From CAYFZO01 sp965223735 (GTDB taxonomy: Bacteria > Pseudomonadota > Gammaproteobacteria > Poriferisulfidales > Oxydemutatoraceae), in assembly GCA_965223735.1 (NCBI GenBank), contig OZ245010.1:496001-560000 (forward strand): a stretch of 64,000 bases of DNA. The letters run 5' to 3'. Below, piece by piece: positions 50,701 to 58,356 of this stretch; position 1 is the first letter of the stretch; each line of letters opens with the position of its first letter. The position numbers and the translations under genes are program-made. Under the pieces are notes generated by a model. That model was not told the origin of the DNA, did no database searches, and worked only from the letters and a program-made list of their open reading frames with translations.

Positions 50701-52436
50701 CGAAGGACTTCGAGAAGCCAGACGATGCGGATAAGGATAGAACCTACGAGGTGGTCGTGACGGTCAGCGATGTCGATAGCAACTCGGCGGCCCGGGCCAT
50801 CACCGTTATGCTGAAAGATGTCAACGAGAGCCCTGAGATCACCAGCGCAAGTTCGTTCACCGTGAAGGAGAATTCAATAGTGGAGGTGTTGCTGCTGGAA
50901 GCGACGGACCCCGAGGGCGCCGAGCTGACGTGGTCAATTGCCGGCGGAGCGGATAGGGACGCATTCACGCTGACCAGGGACGACAGGTTGTTCCTCAAGA
51001 GTGCGAAGAACTTCGAGATACCGGACGATGCGGATGAGGATGGAATCTACGAGGTGGTTGTGGTGGTTGTGGAGATCGCCGACGACGGCTCCGATGCGGT
51101 GTCCCAAACCATCACCTTTACGCTGGAAGATGTCAACGAGGGCCCTGAGATAACCGGTATGAGTTCGTTCGACGCGCTGGAGAATTCAACGGGGGTGTTC
51201 GCGACCCTGACGGCGACGGACCCCGAGGGCGACCCGCTGATGTGGTCAATTGCCGGCGGCGCGGATGGGGGCGCATTCACACTGACCGGGGACGGCAGGT
51301 TGTCCTTCACGAGTGCGAAGGATTTCGAGAACCCCGACGATGTGGGCAGCGATAGAACCTACGAGGTGGTTGTGGAGGTCGCCGCCGCCGGCTCCGATCA
51401 GGTGTCCCAAACCATCACCGTTAGGCTGGATGATGTCAACGAGAGCCCTGAGATCACCAGCGCAAGTTCGTTCACCGTGAAGGAGAATTCAACAGCGGTG
51501 TTCGCGACCCTGACGGCGACGGACCCCGAGGGTGCCGAGCTGACGTGGTCAATTGCCGGCGGCGCGGATACGCTCGCATTTGACCTGACTGAGGACGGTA
51601 TGTTGTCCTTCAAGAGTGCGAAGGACTTCGAGAGGCCGGACGATGTGGGCGAGGATAGAACCTACGAGTTGGATGTGGAGGTTGGCGACGGAACCAACTC
51701 GGTGCCCCAAACCATCACCGTTGTGTTGAAAGATGTCAACGAGAGCCCTGAGACAGACAGAGTACTCTCGTTCGACGTGGAGGAGAATTCAACGGCGGTA
51801 TTCACGACCCTGACGGCGACGGACCCCGAGGACGACCCGCTGACGTGGTCAATTGCCGGCGGCGAGGATGGGGGCGCATTCACACTGACCGGGGACGGCA
51901 GGTTGTTCTTCACGAGTGCGAAGGATTTCGAGGGCCCCGACGATGTGGGCAAGGATGGAACATATCATCTGACCGTCCGGGTCAGCGATGGCGCCAACTC
52001 CCGCACGGCGGCGATCACGGTCACGCTTTCGGATGATATGTCGCGTGAGTTTTCTCTGGGGTTTTCGTCGTTGCCGTTCCTGCCGCCGGGATCATCGGCG
52101 ACCGTGACGCTGACCCTCGTTAACGCGACATCGCTCGAAGCTTCCGAACAGGTGGTGGTCAAGTTGATGTTCATGCCGCCGGACGGTGTTTCGGCGGCGC
52201 TTGTCCCGGCGCCTGAAATACCGATATCCGAACTGACTTTTAGCCGCGATGTTTCCAGCCATGACCTGATATTGACCGTGGCCGGCGATGCGCAGACACC
52301 TGTCGTCACCTTGCGGGCTGAGGTGCCGAGCCACAACTTGAACATGACCATCATCACTCCCGCCGAACTGACGATATATCTGTATGACAGCATCAGAATG
52401 CGGATCAAGGTCTTTCTTGAGGGGGCATTGAACTAG
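47727..52436 (+). CDS. Large surface/exported protein with fibronectin III, Calx-beta-like and cadherin-like repeats
   Basis: The 1569-residue protein has an extended N-region (residues 1-28), then a signal peptide (RRRAAAGLLLMFTALPVV, cleavage near AQAQ). A fibronectin III-like domain follows at about 245-335 (PDPPGNVRAVRDSEGLVTVT), then an Ig-like region at about 475-575, Calx-beta-like domains at 590-830, and six cadherin-like repeats of about 100 residues at 830-1435 (each with ENSTxVFxTLTAT, LTWSIAGGAD and FTLTGDGRL). The C-terminal part has no visible anchor or autotransporter barrel. It probably mediates adhesion, with calcium bound between repeats (DVNE motifs). The start GTG 47727 is uncertain because upstream ATGs could be joined through the C tract. 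Confidence 0.82.
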   Translation: MHRGRSPGRHRGSGGLARSETPRTALRRRAAAGLLLMFTALPVVPTPAQAQTDVPLDWSLKPSGLGRGDTFRLMFITSGTTSGASDEITFYDNHVKGAAINGHPDIREHRLLFRVLGSTDAVDARDHTNTNPAKDGRGEPIYWLGGGKIADHYADFYDGLWASREPRNELGSVHNPDLVFTGSFNSGAKHDHPLGSATPRAGDPDESSPANRRVLSKENVAQSTRLPFYGMSPVFRVQAVVPDPPGNVRAVRDSEGLVTVTWSAPYDGGAAITQYLVTVLRHRTGTGGRLGPMTFKYTVANVPLDLEVFVEAQAENRVGNSQFVEVNIPAGVVTESISGDGLTWTLAGQTEVVQGEEYTYTLARIRGDVPEQERFGFHSNTLGTDRFSDRDDPMSNCEESDYFCTYIFFSHTHDYKEATVGSINFGYSLLRAFGIPIGGSYTVSVRVADNAPVGTTINMGLIDGNTPRTPSLILTVLKRPNIPAAGRPMITGTAVVGQTLTADISAITDRDGLPGKDDFSYQWIVNDGDADSEVSGATDATYMLSGNDIGKTVKVQVSFTDDRDNQEVVTSEATDPVDGAIVSISEPEGQFEEGHSGSDNQLVFTLTRTHRTAIFTTVNVEVAWDPPGDMFFDGMSPEELTATFAAGSDKTELVVPIHGDEVWDPHTSVTASVESGYGYLPSESDNSAVKTVNDDDLPEMAVELVLSSMAVEEDIGSFTVRVVARTDRDEEPHRDLPLSLVTEAGTAESPSDYEAVDRVITLSEWFMRGQDNFYTAEFDPLQVRVTIHDDMVDERGRDEEFSLLVSHGGDVNADAVRLLNEGRYRVSILDLNEGPEITAMSSFDALENSTGVFTTLTATDGDNDPLTWSIAGGADGDAFTLTGDGRLSFTDAKNFEKPDDANKDRIYEVVVEVADGYSSTTRPITVRLKDVNEGPEITGMSSFDALENSTGVFATLTATDPEGDPLMWSITGGADRGAFTLTGDGGLSFTDAKDFEKPDDADKDRTYEVVVTVSDVDSNSAARAITVMLKDVNESPEITSASSFTVKENSIVEVLLLEATDPEGAELTWSIAGGADRDAFTLTRDDRLFLKSAKNFEIPDDADEDGIYEVVVVVVEIADDGSDAVSQTITFTLEDVNEGPEITGMSSFDALENSTGVFATLTATDPEGDPLMWSIAGGADGGAFTLTGDGRLSFTSAKDFENPDDVGSDRTYEVVVEVAAAGSDQVSQTITVRLDDVNESPEITSASSFTVKENSTAVFATLTATDPEGAELTWSIAGGADTLAFDLTEDGMLSFKSAKDFERPDDVGEDRTYELDVEVGDGTNSVPQTITVVLKDVNESPETDRVLSFDVEENSTAVFTTLTATDPEDDPLTWSIAGGEDGGAFTLTGDGRLFFTSAKDFEGPDDVGKDGTYHLTVRVSDGANSRTAAITVTLSDDMSREFSLGFSSLPFLPPGSSATVTLTLVNATSLEASEQVVVKLMFMPPDGVSAALVPAPEIPISELTFSRDVSSHDLILTVAGDAQTPVVTLRAEVPSHNLNMTIITPAELTIYLYDSIRMRIKVFLEGALN
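50221..52036 (+). repeat. Six cadherin-like repeat units of about 300 bp
   Basis: Units start at 50221, 50521, 50824, 51139, 51439 and 51739, each opening with AACGAG(A/G)(A/G)CCCTGAGA-type DNA. The units at 50521 and 51139 are almost identical over their first 170 bases, and those at 50824 and 51439 share the start SSFTVKENS, which suggests a two-unit duplication. Such identity makes changes in repeat number by recombination likely. Confidence 0.88.
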
Positions 52437-52449
52437 AGGCACCCCGCCT

Positions 52450-52717
52450 GAGGTGCGTCGCGTGATCAGCATTGAAGTGCACCGCGGCGGCGAATTCGTG
52501 CAGATCGTTGTCTGTGCCGATGCCTTTTTGCAGCACATGGTCAGGAATATCGCGGGCGTGCTGATCGGCGGTCGGTACCGGGGATCAGCCGCAGACGCGG
52601 GCCGGCGAGGTGCCGGTGCGCCATGACTACACGCAGGGCGGTGTCGCCGCCGACAGTTGCGGTCTTTACCTGGTCGGCGTCGCATACGGGGCGCGATTTG
52701 GATCGCCTGCGCTTTGA
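52450..52717 (+). pseudogene. truA: Fragment of tRNA pseudouridine synthase A gene
   Basis: The plus strand encodes EVRRVISIEVHRGGEFVQIV followed by VCADAFLQHMVRNIAGVLI, the well-conserved active-site-distal part of TruA. After a gap and a frame change it continues with YTQGGVAADSCGLYLVGVAYG ending at TGA 52717, the TruA C-terminus. The N-terminal two thirds and the middle linker are missing. It is a decayed remnant left at the junction between the surface-protein gene and the IS. Confidence 0.8.
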
Positions 52718-52918
52718 ATCTGTAACTTGAGCGGCGATGGATCATCCATCGGCGGACTTGCCCGAAGTTTCCCGGAATGAACCTCCGGCGCAAACGTCTC
52801 AACCACACCCTTCAGGAGTTATCCGTTGGCCGTCATCGGGGCTTGCTGTTCTCCGACGTGGATATGTTCGGCCGGGCAATGACCGGTTGGCCGTTGTTTT
52901 ACAGCACCGCCCGCCCGC

Positions 52919-54039
52919 GTGTATGAGGCCAGAAACATAAGGGATTCCTGGCCTGATTAAAAAGGAAGCCGACATGCCGGTCCAGCACATCGGCTTCCGC
53001 CCAGGGGTTTCTATAAAATCGCCTCTTTATCTACTAAATGGGAGGCGATGATGGGAACTACAGCCCAACAGAAACTTGAAGTCATAAACTGAATTTCCGG
53101 CATCCCGGGACAAACACGGCTCCGATCGTACTCCAGGGCCACCCTTGACGCATTCAAGATCAGCCGTTCCACCCTGTATCGCTGGCGCCGGACCTGCCGC
53201 ATCGCGGGCTTGAGCGCGCTGCATGACCGCAGCCGTGCCCCGCACACCCGGCGCCAGCGCGAATGGCCACCGGCATTGCGCGCCGAAATACGCCGACTGC
53301 GCACCGAGTTTCCCAATCCGGGCTGTGAAAAAGTGCGGGTGCTGCTGGCACCGTGGTGCGAACAGTGCGGCATGGCCTGCCCCGGTGTGCGCACAATCGG
53401 GCGGCTGATTGCCGACGCGCCGGACAAGATGCGCATCACGCCAGCCGGTTTGGCGCCGAAAAGGAAAGTCAAGCCGCGGCGGCACAACCGAAAGCAACGC
53501 CCAGGCAAAGGATTCCACGCCGATTATCCGGGACACTGCGTCGCGTTTGATACGGTGATTCGTTTTATCGGGCGTACCCGCCGCTACATTTTTACGGCGA
53601 CCGACCATGCCAGCCGCTTTAGCTTTGCAATGGCGGCGACGTGCCACGACAGCCAACGCGCGGTGCATTTCGCGACACTGGTCGAAACAGTATTTCCGGG
53701 ACGTATTGAACAAGTGCTCAGCGACAACGGGAGCGAATTTCAGGGGGCTTTCTCCGACTACGCGAAAGCACGGGGGTGGCGCCATTGCCACACCGACCAA
53801 CGCAGCCCGAAAATGGATGCCTTCAATGAACGGTTCAACCGCACCGTGCAGGAAGAATGGATGGACTACGGGGAAGACCTGCTGCCTGGCAATGTGCGGG
53901 AATTCAACGCTCGCCTGCCGGGTTGTCTGGATCGCTATAATAACCGGCGCCCGCACCGGGGACTCGACAACCTGACACCCAGCCAAATGCTTGCCAAACA
54001 TCTGCCCCCTGATGTCCCATATGTGGTGGCCTCATACAC
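52919..54039 (+). mobile_element. IS481-like element, copy 2, full length
   Basis: The element is 1121 bases long with perfect 13-base terminal inverted repeats (GTGTATGAGGCCA at the left, TGGCCTCATACAC at the right). The ends are defined by where similarity to copy 1 stops. Just inside the left end are two hairpins: AGGCCAG...CTGGCCT, and GGAAGCCGA...TCGGCTTCC (52966-53008 region) followed on the minus strand by a T run, which should stop outgoing leftward transcription. It carries one transposase gene. No target-site duplication is visible. Confidence 0.88.
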
Positions 54040-54052
54040 TCAGTTGGAATGA
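53048..54052 (+). pseudogene. IS481-family transposase with an in-frame TGA after codon 14
   Basis: The reading frame starts at ATG 53048 (MMGTTAQQKLEVIN), meets TGA at 53090-53092, and then stays open for 320 codons (ISGIPGQTRLRSYSRATLDA onward). The part after the TGA includes a helix-turn-helix (FKISRSTLYRWRR) and a DDE integrase core: AFDTVIRF, VLSDNGSEF and the late Glu in DAFNERFNRTVQEEW. The same TGA is in copy 1. It may be bypassed by a start further in (first ATG at 53210 would remove the DNA-binding helix), by read-through, or the gene may be dead. The stop codon at 54050 lies 13 bases beyond the IS end, in flanking DNA. Confidence 0.82.
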
Positions 54053-54180
54053 ACGCCTGCTGCGCCTATAATGGCGCCGCCATTATGTATTTACACCGCC
54101 GCTCAATTAACTTGGCAGGATTGATCACAAGCAGATGACCCAAGCAAATTGACCGGGCAAACCGATCACAGGAGAACACC

Positions 54181-54453
54181 ATGCCGAAATACATCATAGA
54201 GAGAGAAATTCCGGACGCGGGTAAATTGTCGGCCAACGATATGAAGAACATCTCTCAAAAATCATGCAGCGTCCTGAAAAACCTGGGGCCGCAGATCCAG
54301 TGGGTCGAAAGCTACGTGACGGACGACAAGGTTTACTGCGTCTATATCGCCCCCGACGAGGCGATGATCAGGCGGCACGCCGACGAAGGCGGCTTTCCGG
54401 CTAACCGCGTCAGCGAAGTCAGAACCATTATCGACCCGACGACCTCCGAATAG
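54181..54453 (+). CDS. DUF4242 family protein
   Basis: The 90-residue protein opens MPKYIIEREIPDAGKLSAND and contains WVESYVTDDKVYCVYIAPDEA and RRHADEGGFPANRV, the normal DUF4242 pattern. The fold is a small ferredoxin-like dimer; one family member binds nickel, but a general function is not established. A ribosome-binding site AGGAGAA precedes the ATG. The gene stands alone between the IS and the convergent small gene at 54473. Confidence 0.88.
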   Translation: MPKYIIEREIPDAGKLSANDMKNISQKSCSVLKNLGPQIQWVESYVTDDKVYCVYIAPDEAMIRRHADEGGFPANRVSEVRTIIDPTTSE

Positions 54454-54472
54454 CCGCACAGCCATACCGGGC

Positions 54473-54766
54473 TTACAGGTCGCCGAAGATACAGCCGCTG
54501 GCGGTCAGCGTCACCGGAAATCCGACGAGGTCGCGCATGACCGAAACCACCTGGTTGCTGCCCAGCAGTTCAACGACGGCGTTTTTATCGAGGCCCGCGA
54601 CGACATCGTCGAGTATGTTCAACCGATACTCGACGCCGTCGGCCTCTATCAGAAAGGCGACGCCGTGACCGTCCCTGTCAAACGGCATTCTTTCTCTGAC
54701 TGCAACTTCGCCGAAATGCTTCGCGAGATACACCGTCACCGCGTCCGTTATCATCGTCTCGTCCAC
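54473..54766 (-). CDS. Small protein of unknown function
   Basis: The 97-residue protein (MDETMITDAVTVYLAKHFGE to ASGCIFGDL) is acidic, with no signal peptide and no motif I recognise. Its start lies four bases after the stop of the cytochrome c peroxidase-like gene, so it is probably co-transcribed with it and the SCO gene. It might be an accessory factor of that pair, but nothing in the sequence shows this. Confidence 0.6.
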   Translation of the reverse strand: MDETMITDAVTVYLAKHFGEVAVRERMPFDRDGHGVAFLIEADGVEYRLNILDDVVAGLDKNAVVELLGSNQVVSVMRDLVGFPVTLTASGCIFGDL

Positions 54767-54770
54767 TGCT

Positions 54771-56129
54771 TTACCTCCCGACTTTCACTGCGTCGCGCGC
54801 ACCTGAAACGGTTTCGTGCTCCCATTCCCCAACCGGAGCCTCAAACGCATCGGCCACCAGCGTCTTGACACCCGCCCCGTTCAACGCACCGAGAAACGCA
54901 CGCAACGCTTTCTTCTGATCACCGGAAAGCCCCAGCGGACGCACCAGCGGGCTCAGGTTTTTATTGGCCACACCGCCGCGATCGTAAAACTCAATCACCT
55001 CCTCGAGCGTCAGCAACGAACCGTTGTGCATATAAGGCGCGGTCAGCTCGACGTTACGCAAAGTCGGGGTTACATATTTCCAGCGGTCGTCGGGGTTGAG
55101 CGTGACTTCATATTGCCCGAGGTCATTCATCCTCGGCTGTTGCGTAACACGGCGCACCGTTTCACCCTCAACCTCGGCGAACACGCCCGGCGCCAACTGC
55201 ACCCGTGTGCCGAACGGCTCCTTATCCATGGATTCGCGGTACCCGATGCCGGTGTTATGCAAAAGGTTGTCGGTAAACAGCGCAAAATCCTTTTCCACGC
55301 GGTGGCACGAAGAACACCCGCCTTTACCGGTAAAAATCTCAAACCCGCGCTTTTGCCGCGCGGTCAGCGCGTCGGCTTCGCCTGCGTAACGCCAGTGGTC
55401 AAACGGTGAATCCGCCGCAAGCAGGGTCCGCTGATACTGCGCAAGCGCCCTGCCAATGGTCTCAATCGAGACCCCCCTGCCTTTGAAAGCCTGCTCAAAC
55501 AGGCCGTCGTATTCGCTGATCCCGCGAATTTTCTCGATCACGTATCCCACCGACGGGTTCGCCATCTCATTGCGCGCGAGCAACGGCGACCATACCTGAT
55601 TTTCCAGAGAGAACTCGCGCCCGTCGTGAAACAGCCGGAGTTTGTACGCTACGTTGAGCAGCGTCGGCACGTTGCGCCGGCCTCTGCGCCCCTCGAAACC
55701 GACCGCCGTTTTCAACTCGTTATTGGCAAACCCCATTTCGGGCACGTGGCAGATCGCGCACGACATCGTGTTGTTCAGCGAAAGGCGCCGGTCAAAAAAC
55801 AGTCGGCGCCCCAGTTCGATCCCGGCTGCTGTCGTCGGGTTGTCCGCAGGCGCCGACACCGGGGGCAGGCCCGGATGCGACGCCTGAAAGACCGCAAACA
55901 GATCAGCTTTGCGCCCGCGCCTTTGCTCCAGGCTCTCCGATCGGGTCACGAAACTGCCGGACTCGTAACCTTCCCGGTTATCGCCGGGACGCGGCAAACC
56001 CGCGTCGGCGAAGACCCCCTGCGTGAAAAGTTGTGTGAAAAAATACGCGGAAACGGCCACGCACGCGGCGGCCACTCTCAGTCGGTGCACGATCAGCCCG
56101 GGACCATCAAAAAACTCAGCCCCGGTCAC
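54771..56129 (-). CDS. Di-haem cytochrome c peroxidase/MauG family protein
   Basis: The protein has an N-terminal hydrophobic segment (LRVAAACVAVSAYFFTQLF) as signal or anchor, then two haem motifs: CAICH (about residue 130) and CSSCH (about residue 270). Further family parts are GRRLFFDRRLS, NVPTLLNVA, TPTLRNVELTAPYMHNGSLLTLEEVIEFYDRGG. Members reduce hydrogen peroxide or, like MauG, modify partner proteins. I give the GTG at 56129, which overlaps the SCO gene by 14 bases; GTG 56090 just before the hydrophobic segment is equally possible. It is the second gene of the SCO, MauG-like, small protein operon. Confidence 0.88.
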   Translation of the reverse strand: MTGAEFFDGPGLIVHRLRVAAACVAVSAYFFTQLFTQGVFADAGLPRPGDNREGYESGSFVTRSESLEQRRGRKADLFAVFQASHPGLPPVSAPADNPTTAAGIELGRRLFFDRRLSLNNTMSCAICHVPEMGFANNELKTAVGFEGRRGRRNVPTLLNVAYKLRLFHDGREFSLENQVWSPLLARNEMANPSVGYVIEKIRGISEYDGLFEQAFKGRGVSIETIGRALAQYQRTLLAADSPFDHWRYAGEADALTARQKRGFEIFTGKGGCSSCHRVEKDFALFTDNLLHNTGIGYRESMDKEPFGTRVQLAPGVFAEVEGETVRRVTQQPRMNDLGQYEVTLNPDDRWKYVTPTLRNVELTAPYMHNGSLLTLEEVIEFYDRGGVANKNLSPLVRPLGLSGDQKKALRAFLGALNGAGVKTLVADAFEAPVGEWEHETVSGARDAVKVGR

Positions 56130-56838
56130 CCATGAGCAGGAGGTTTTTCACGTCCGCCAGCAAAATGTCGGGGTGCAGGAAATCGGGACTGTAAATGTTA
56201 CGCACCCGCCCCTGCTTGTCGATCAGGAACACGCGCAGGAGATGGGAGAACTTGCCTGTGTCGTCGCCCTGCTCGTCGAATTCCGGGATCACCGACAGGC
56301 TGTACGACCTGAGTATCGGCTTGAGCGCCTGCCGCGACTCAGCCACCATGAAAACCCATTCCGCGCTCGCGTGCCGGCCTCCTGAATGCGAATGCGTACC
56401 ATGATGTTCCCGTTCGTATTCGCGCAAAACTTCCGGCGTGTCGTTTTTAACGTCAAAACTGAAACTGATCAGGCGCAGACGGTCGGCGACGTCGGGATCA
56501 TGCTTGAGACGTTCCTGCAACTGATGCAGTACAAACAGAGAAAGCGGGCAACCGTTGATATCGTCGCAGGCGGTATAGATGAAACTCAGCACCGTGATTT
56601 TGCCGCGCAGAAAATCCCCCAGATCCGCACCGCCGCCGTCGGATTTCAACACTTTGCCGCCGGCGGCAACCCGAATCACCGGCAGATCGTAGGTACCGGG
56701 CTGCGGCAATACATAACTCAGTTGACCCCAGCCCGGAGCGAGCACCGGCGCCTCGCCGGTCGCCTCCCCGGCCATGGTCCTGGCGCACAGCATCGCGCTG
56801 CAAAAGAACAAGATCGTCAAAATCTGCTTGAATTTCAT
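56116..56838 (-). CDS. SCO1/SenC family copper-chaperone-like protein
   Basis: The 240-residue exported protein (signal peptide residues 1-23) has the thioredoxin-like SCO fold: VLSFIYTACDDINGCPLS carries the cysteine pair, spaced C-x5-C instead of the usual C-x3-C, and the conserved His appears in GKFSHLLRVFLIDKQGRV. SCO proteins deliver copper or reduce thiols for cytochrome c oxidase assembly. Here it stands with a MauG/peroxidase gene rather than with oxidase genes, as in some methylotrophs, so it may serve another periplasmic metalloenzyme. There is a His-rich stretch HHGTHSHSGGRH. Confidence 0.87.
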   Translation of the reverse strand: MKFKQILTILFFCSAMLCARTMAGEATGEAPVLAPGWGQLSYVLPQPGTYDLPVIRVAAGGKVLKSDGGGADLGDFLRGKITVLSFIYTACDDINGCPLSLFVLHQLQERLKHDPDVADRLRLISFSFDVKNDTPEVLREYEREHHGTHSHSGGRHASAEWVFMVAESRQALKPILRSYSLSVIPEFDEQGDDTGKFSHLLRVFLIDKQGRVRNIYSPDFLHPDILLADVKNLLLMGDRG

Positions 56839-56986
56839 CGCTACAATCCATACCCGTTTATCCGAAGCAGTATATCACGCGACGCCGACGTCGCGCGATA
56901 AAGACTCGCGCCGACAAGCCGCGCTGCGCCGCCGGACTGCACCGGGAAGCTTCCGGAAAATCCACATGCGGGGCATCTCATAAAAT

Positions 56987-57061
56987 TGGAGCGGGCGAGG
57001 GGAATCGAACCCCCCTTGCCAGCGTGGGAAGCTGGAGTAATGACCTCTATACGACGCCCGC
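56987..57061 (-). tRNA. tRNA-Gly (anticodon CCC)
   Basis: On the minus strand GCGGGCG pairs with CGCCCGC as acceptor stem; the anticodon stem CCAGC/GCTGG holds loop TTCCCAC with anticodon CCC; the T arm is GGGGGTTCGATTCCCC-like. CCA is encoded at the 3' end (56987-56989). Confidence 0.93.
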
Positions 57062-57236
57062 GCCGTGTCTCAAGTCAAGAATACAGGCCGGGAACAGAAA
57101 AAAGCAAGCGGTTGTACGATGCTATCACGAACGGGGTAAACAGGGCAGGTGTGTCATGGTGCCGATCTGCGCAGTCCGCGTTGAAAAACCGGTGCGCCGA
57201 AAACTGGCCGCCCTGCGGCGAGCCGCCGCAACCGGT

Positions 57237-57587
57237 TCAACTACTCAGTTTTTCCTTGATGCGCGCGGCCTTGCCGGTGAGTCCGCGCAGATAATACAGT
57301 TTGGCCCTGCGCACTTTGCCCCGCCGCTTGATCCGGATCTCGGAGATCAGCGGGCTGTAGGTTTGAAACACGCGCTCAACCCCGACACCGTATGACAGCT
57401 TTCTGACCGTGAAGGATGAATTGAAGCCGCGGTTGCGCTTGGCGATCACGTTGCCCTCAAACGCCTGCACGCGCTCGCGGTTACCCTCCCTGACTTTAAC
57501 CTGAACAACGACGATATCCCCTTGCGCAAACTCAGGCACCTTCTTATTCATCATTTCGGATTCTATCTGCGTTATCAGATCAGTCAT
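57237..57587 (-). CDS. rplS: 50S ribosomal protein L19
   Basis: The 116-residue protein is a standard L19 (MTDLITQIESEMMNKKVPEF, then GDIVVVQVKVREGNRERVQA and SYGVGVERVFQTYSPLI), located at the interface of the ribosomal subunits. Its start overlaps the trmD stop by eight bases. It is the last gene of the conserved rpsP-rimM-trmD-rplS operon. Confidence 0.97.
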   Translation of the reverse strand: MTDLITQIESEMMNKKVPEFAQGDIVVVQVKVREGNRERVQAFEGNVIAKRNRGFNSSFTVRKLSYGVGVERVFQTYSPLISEIRIKRRGKVRRAKLYYLRGLTGKAARIKEKLSS

Positions 57588-58356
57588 CGCCGTCGCCCAC
57601 TATTCTTGACGGGAAAGCCAATCCATTCTCTCCCGCGTATTCGGATAAAAGCATCTTTTCCTCTTTGGTAAAGCGGCGACCGTGCAGCAGATCAACCCGC
57701 CTGCTTAAAGTCCTGCCCAACGACTGCTTTAAGCGCCAGCGCCTGATCTCCTCGTGGTTTCCCTTAAGCAGGACTTCGGGAACTGCCTTGCCCTCGTATT
57801 CGGCGGGACGAGTATAATGCGGGCAATCCAAAAGTCCAGTCATGAAGGAGTCCAGTTTCGCCGAATCCTCATCGCCGAGCACGCCTTCGCGCTGACGCGC
57901 CACCGCGTCGATCAGCACCATCGCGGCGGGTTCACCGCCGCTGATCACATAGTCTCCGAGCGACCACTCTTCGTCGATCTCGAGTTCAATCAGCCGCTCG
58001 TCAACCCCCTTGTAGCGCCCCGACAACAATACCAACCCATCGAGGGCCGCCAGACGGTTGATGCTCGCCTGATCGAGCCGGCGCCCCTGAGGGCTCAGAT
58101 ACACGGTGCGGAAACTCCCCCGCTGCCGGGCCTTGGCCACGCGCAGGGCTTTGCGCAAAGGCTCGACCATCATCAACATGCCGGGGCCGCCACCGTACGG
58201 CTTGTCATCTACCGTCCGATGGTTGTCGTCGGCAAATTCCCGCGCGTTCCAGGTCTTGACTGTCAACAGGTCTTTTTCGATCGCACGCCCGAGCACACCG
58301 TACTGCACAAACGACTCGATCATCCCCGGAAACACGGTTACCACGTCAATCCTCAT
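57580..58356 (-). CDS. trmD: tRNA (guanine-N1)-methyltransferase
   Basis: TrmD methylates G37 of tRNAs with a G at position 36, preventing frameshifts. The trefoil-knot cofactor site is visible in YLSPQGRRLDQ, LLSGRYKGVDERLIE and EWSLGDYVISGGEPAAMVLIDAVAR. The 258-residue length is normal. I start at MRIDVVTVFPGM; this ATG overlaps the rimM stop by four bases. Confidence 0.97.
   Translation of the reverse strand: MRIDVVTVFPGMIESFVQYGVLGRAIEKDLLTVKTWNAREFADDNHRTVDDKPYGGGPGMLMMVEPLRKALRVAKARQRGSFRTVYLSPQGRRLDQASINRLAALDGLVLLSGRYKGVDERLIELEIDEEWSLGDYVISGGEPAAMVLIDAVARQREGVLGDEDSAKLDSFMTGLLDCPHYTRPAEYEGKAVPEVLLKGNHEEIRRWRLKQSLGRTLSRRVDLLHGRRFTKEEKMLLSEYAGENGLAFPSRIVGDGDD

Noticed and set aside
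50195..51952. Regularly spaced minus-strand open frames in the adhesin gene
   Set aside because: They are antisense shadows repeated because the cadherin units repeat; their spacing simply mirrors the repeat unit.
52737..52918. Possible small gene between the truA fragment and the IS
   Set aside because: An open frame of about 60 codons exists but runs into the IS end, has no ribosome-binding site and no recognisable similarity.
54665..54868. Plus-strand frame opposite the small protein and the peroxidase end
   Set aside because: It overlaps two better-supported minus-strand genes and has no family features.
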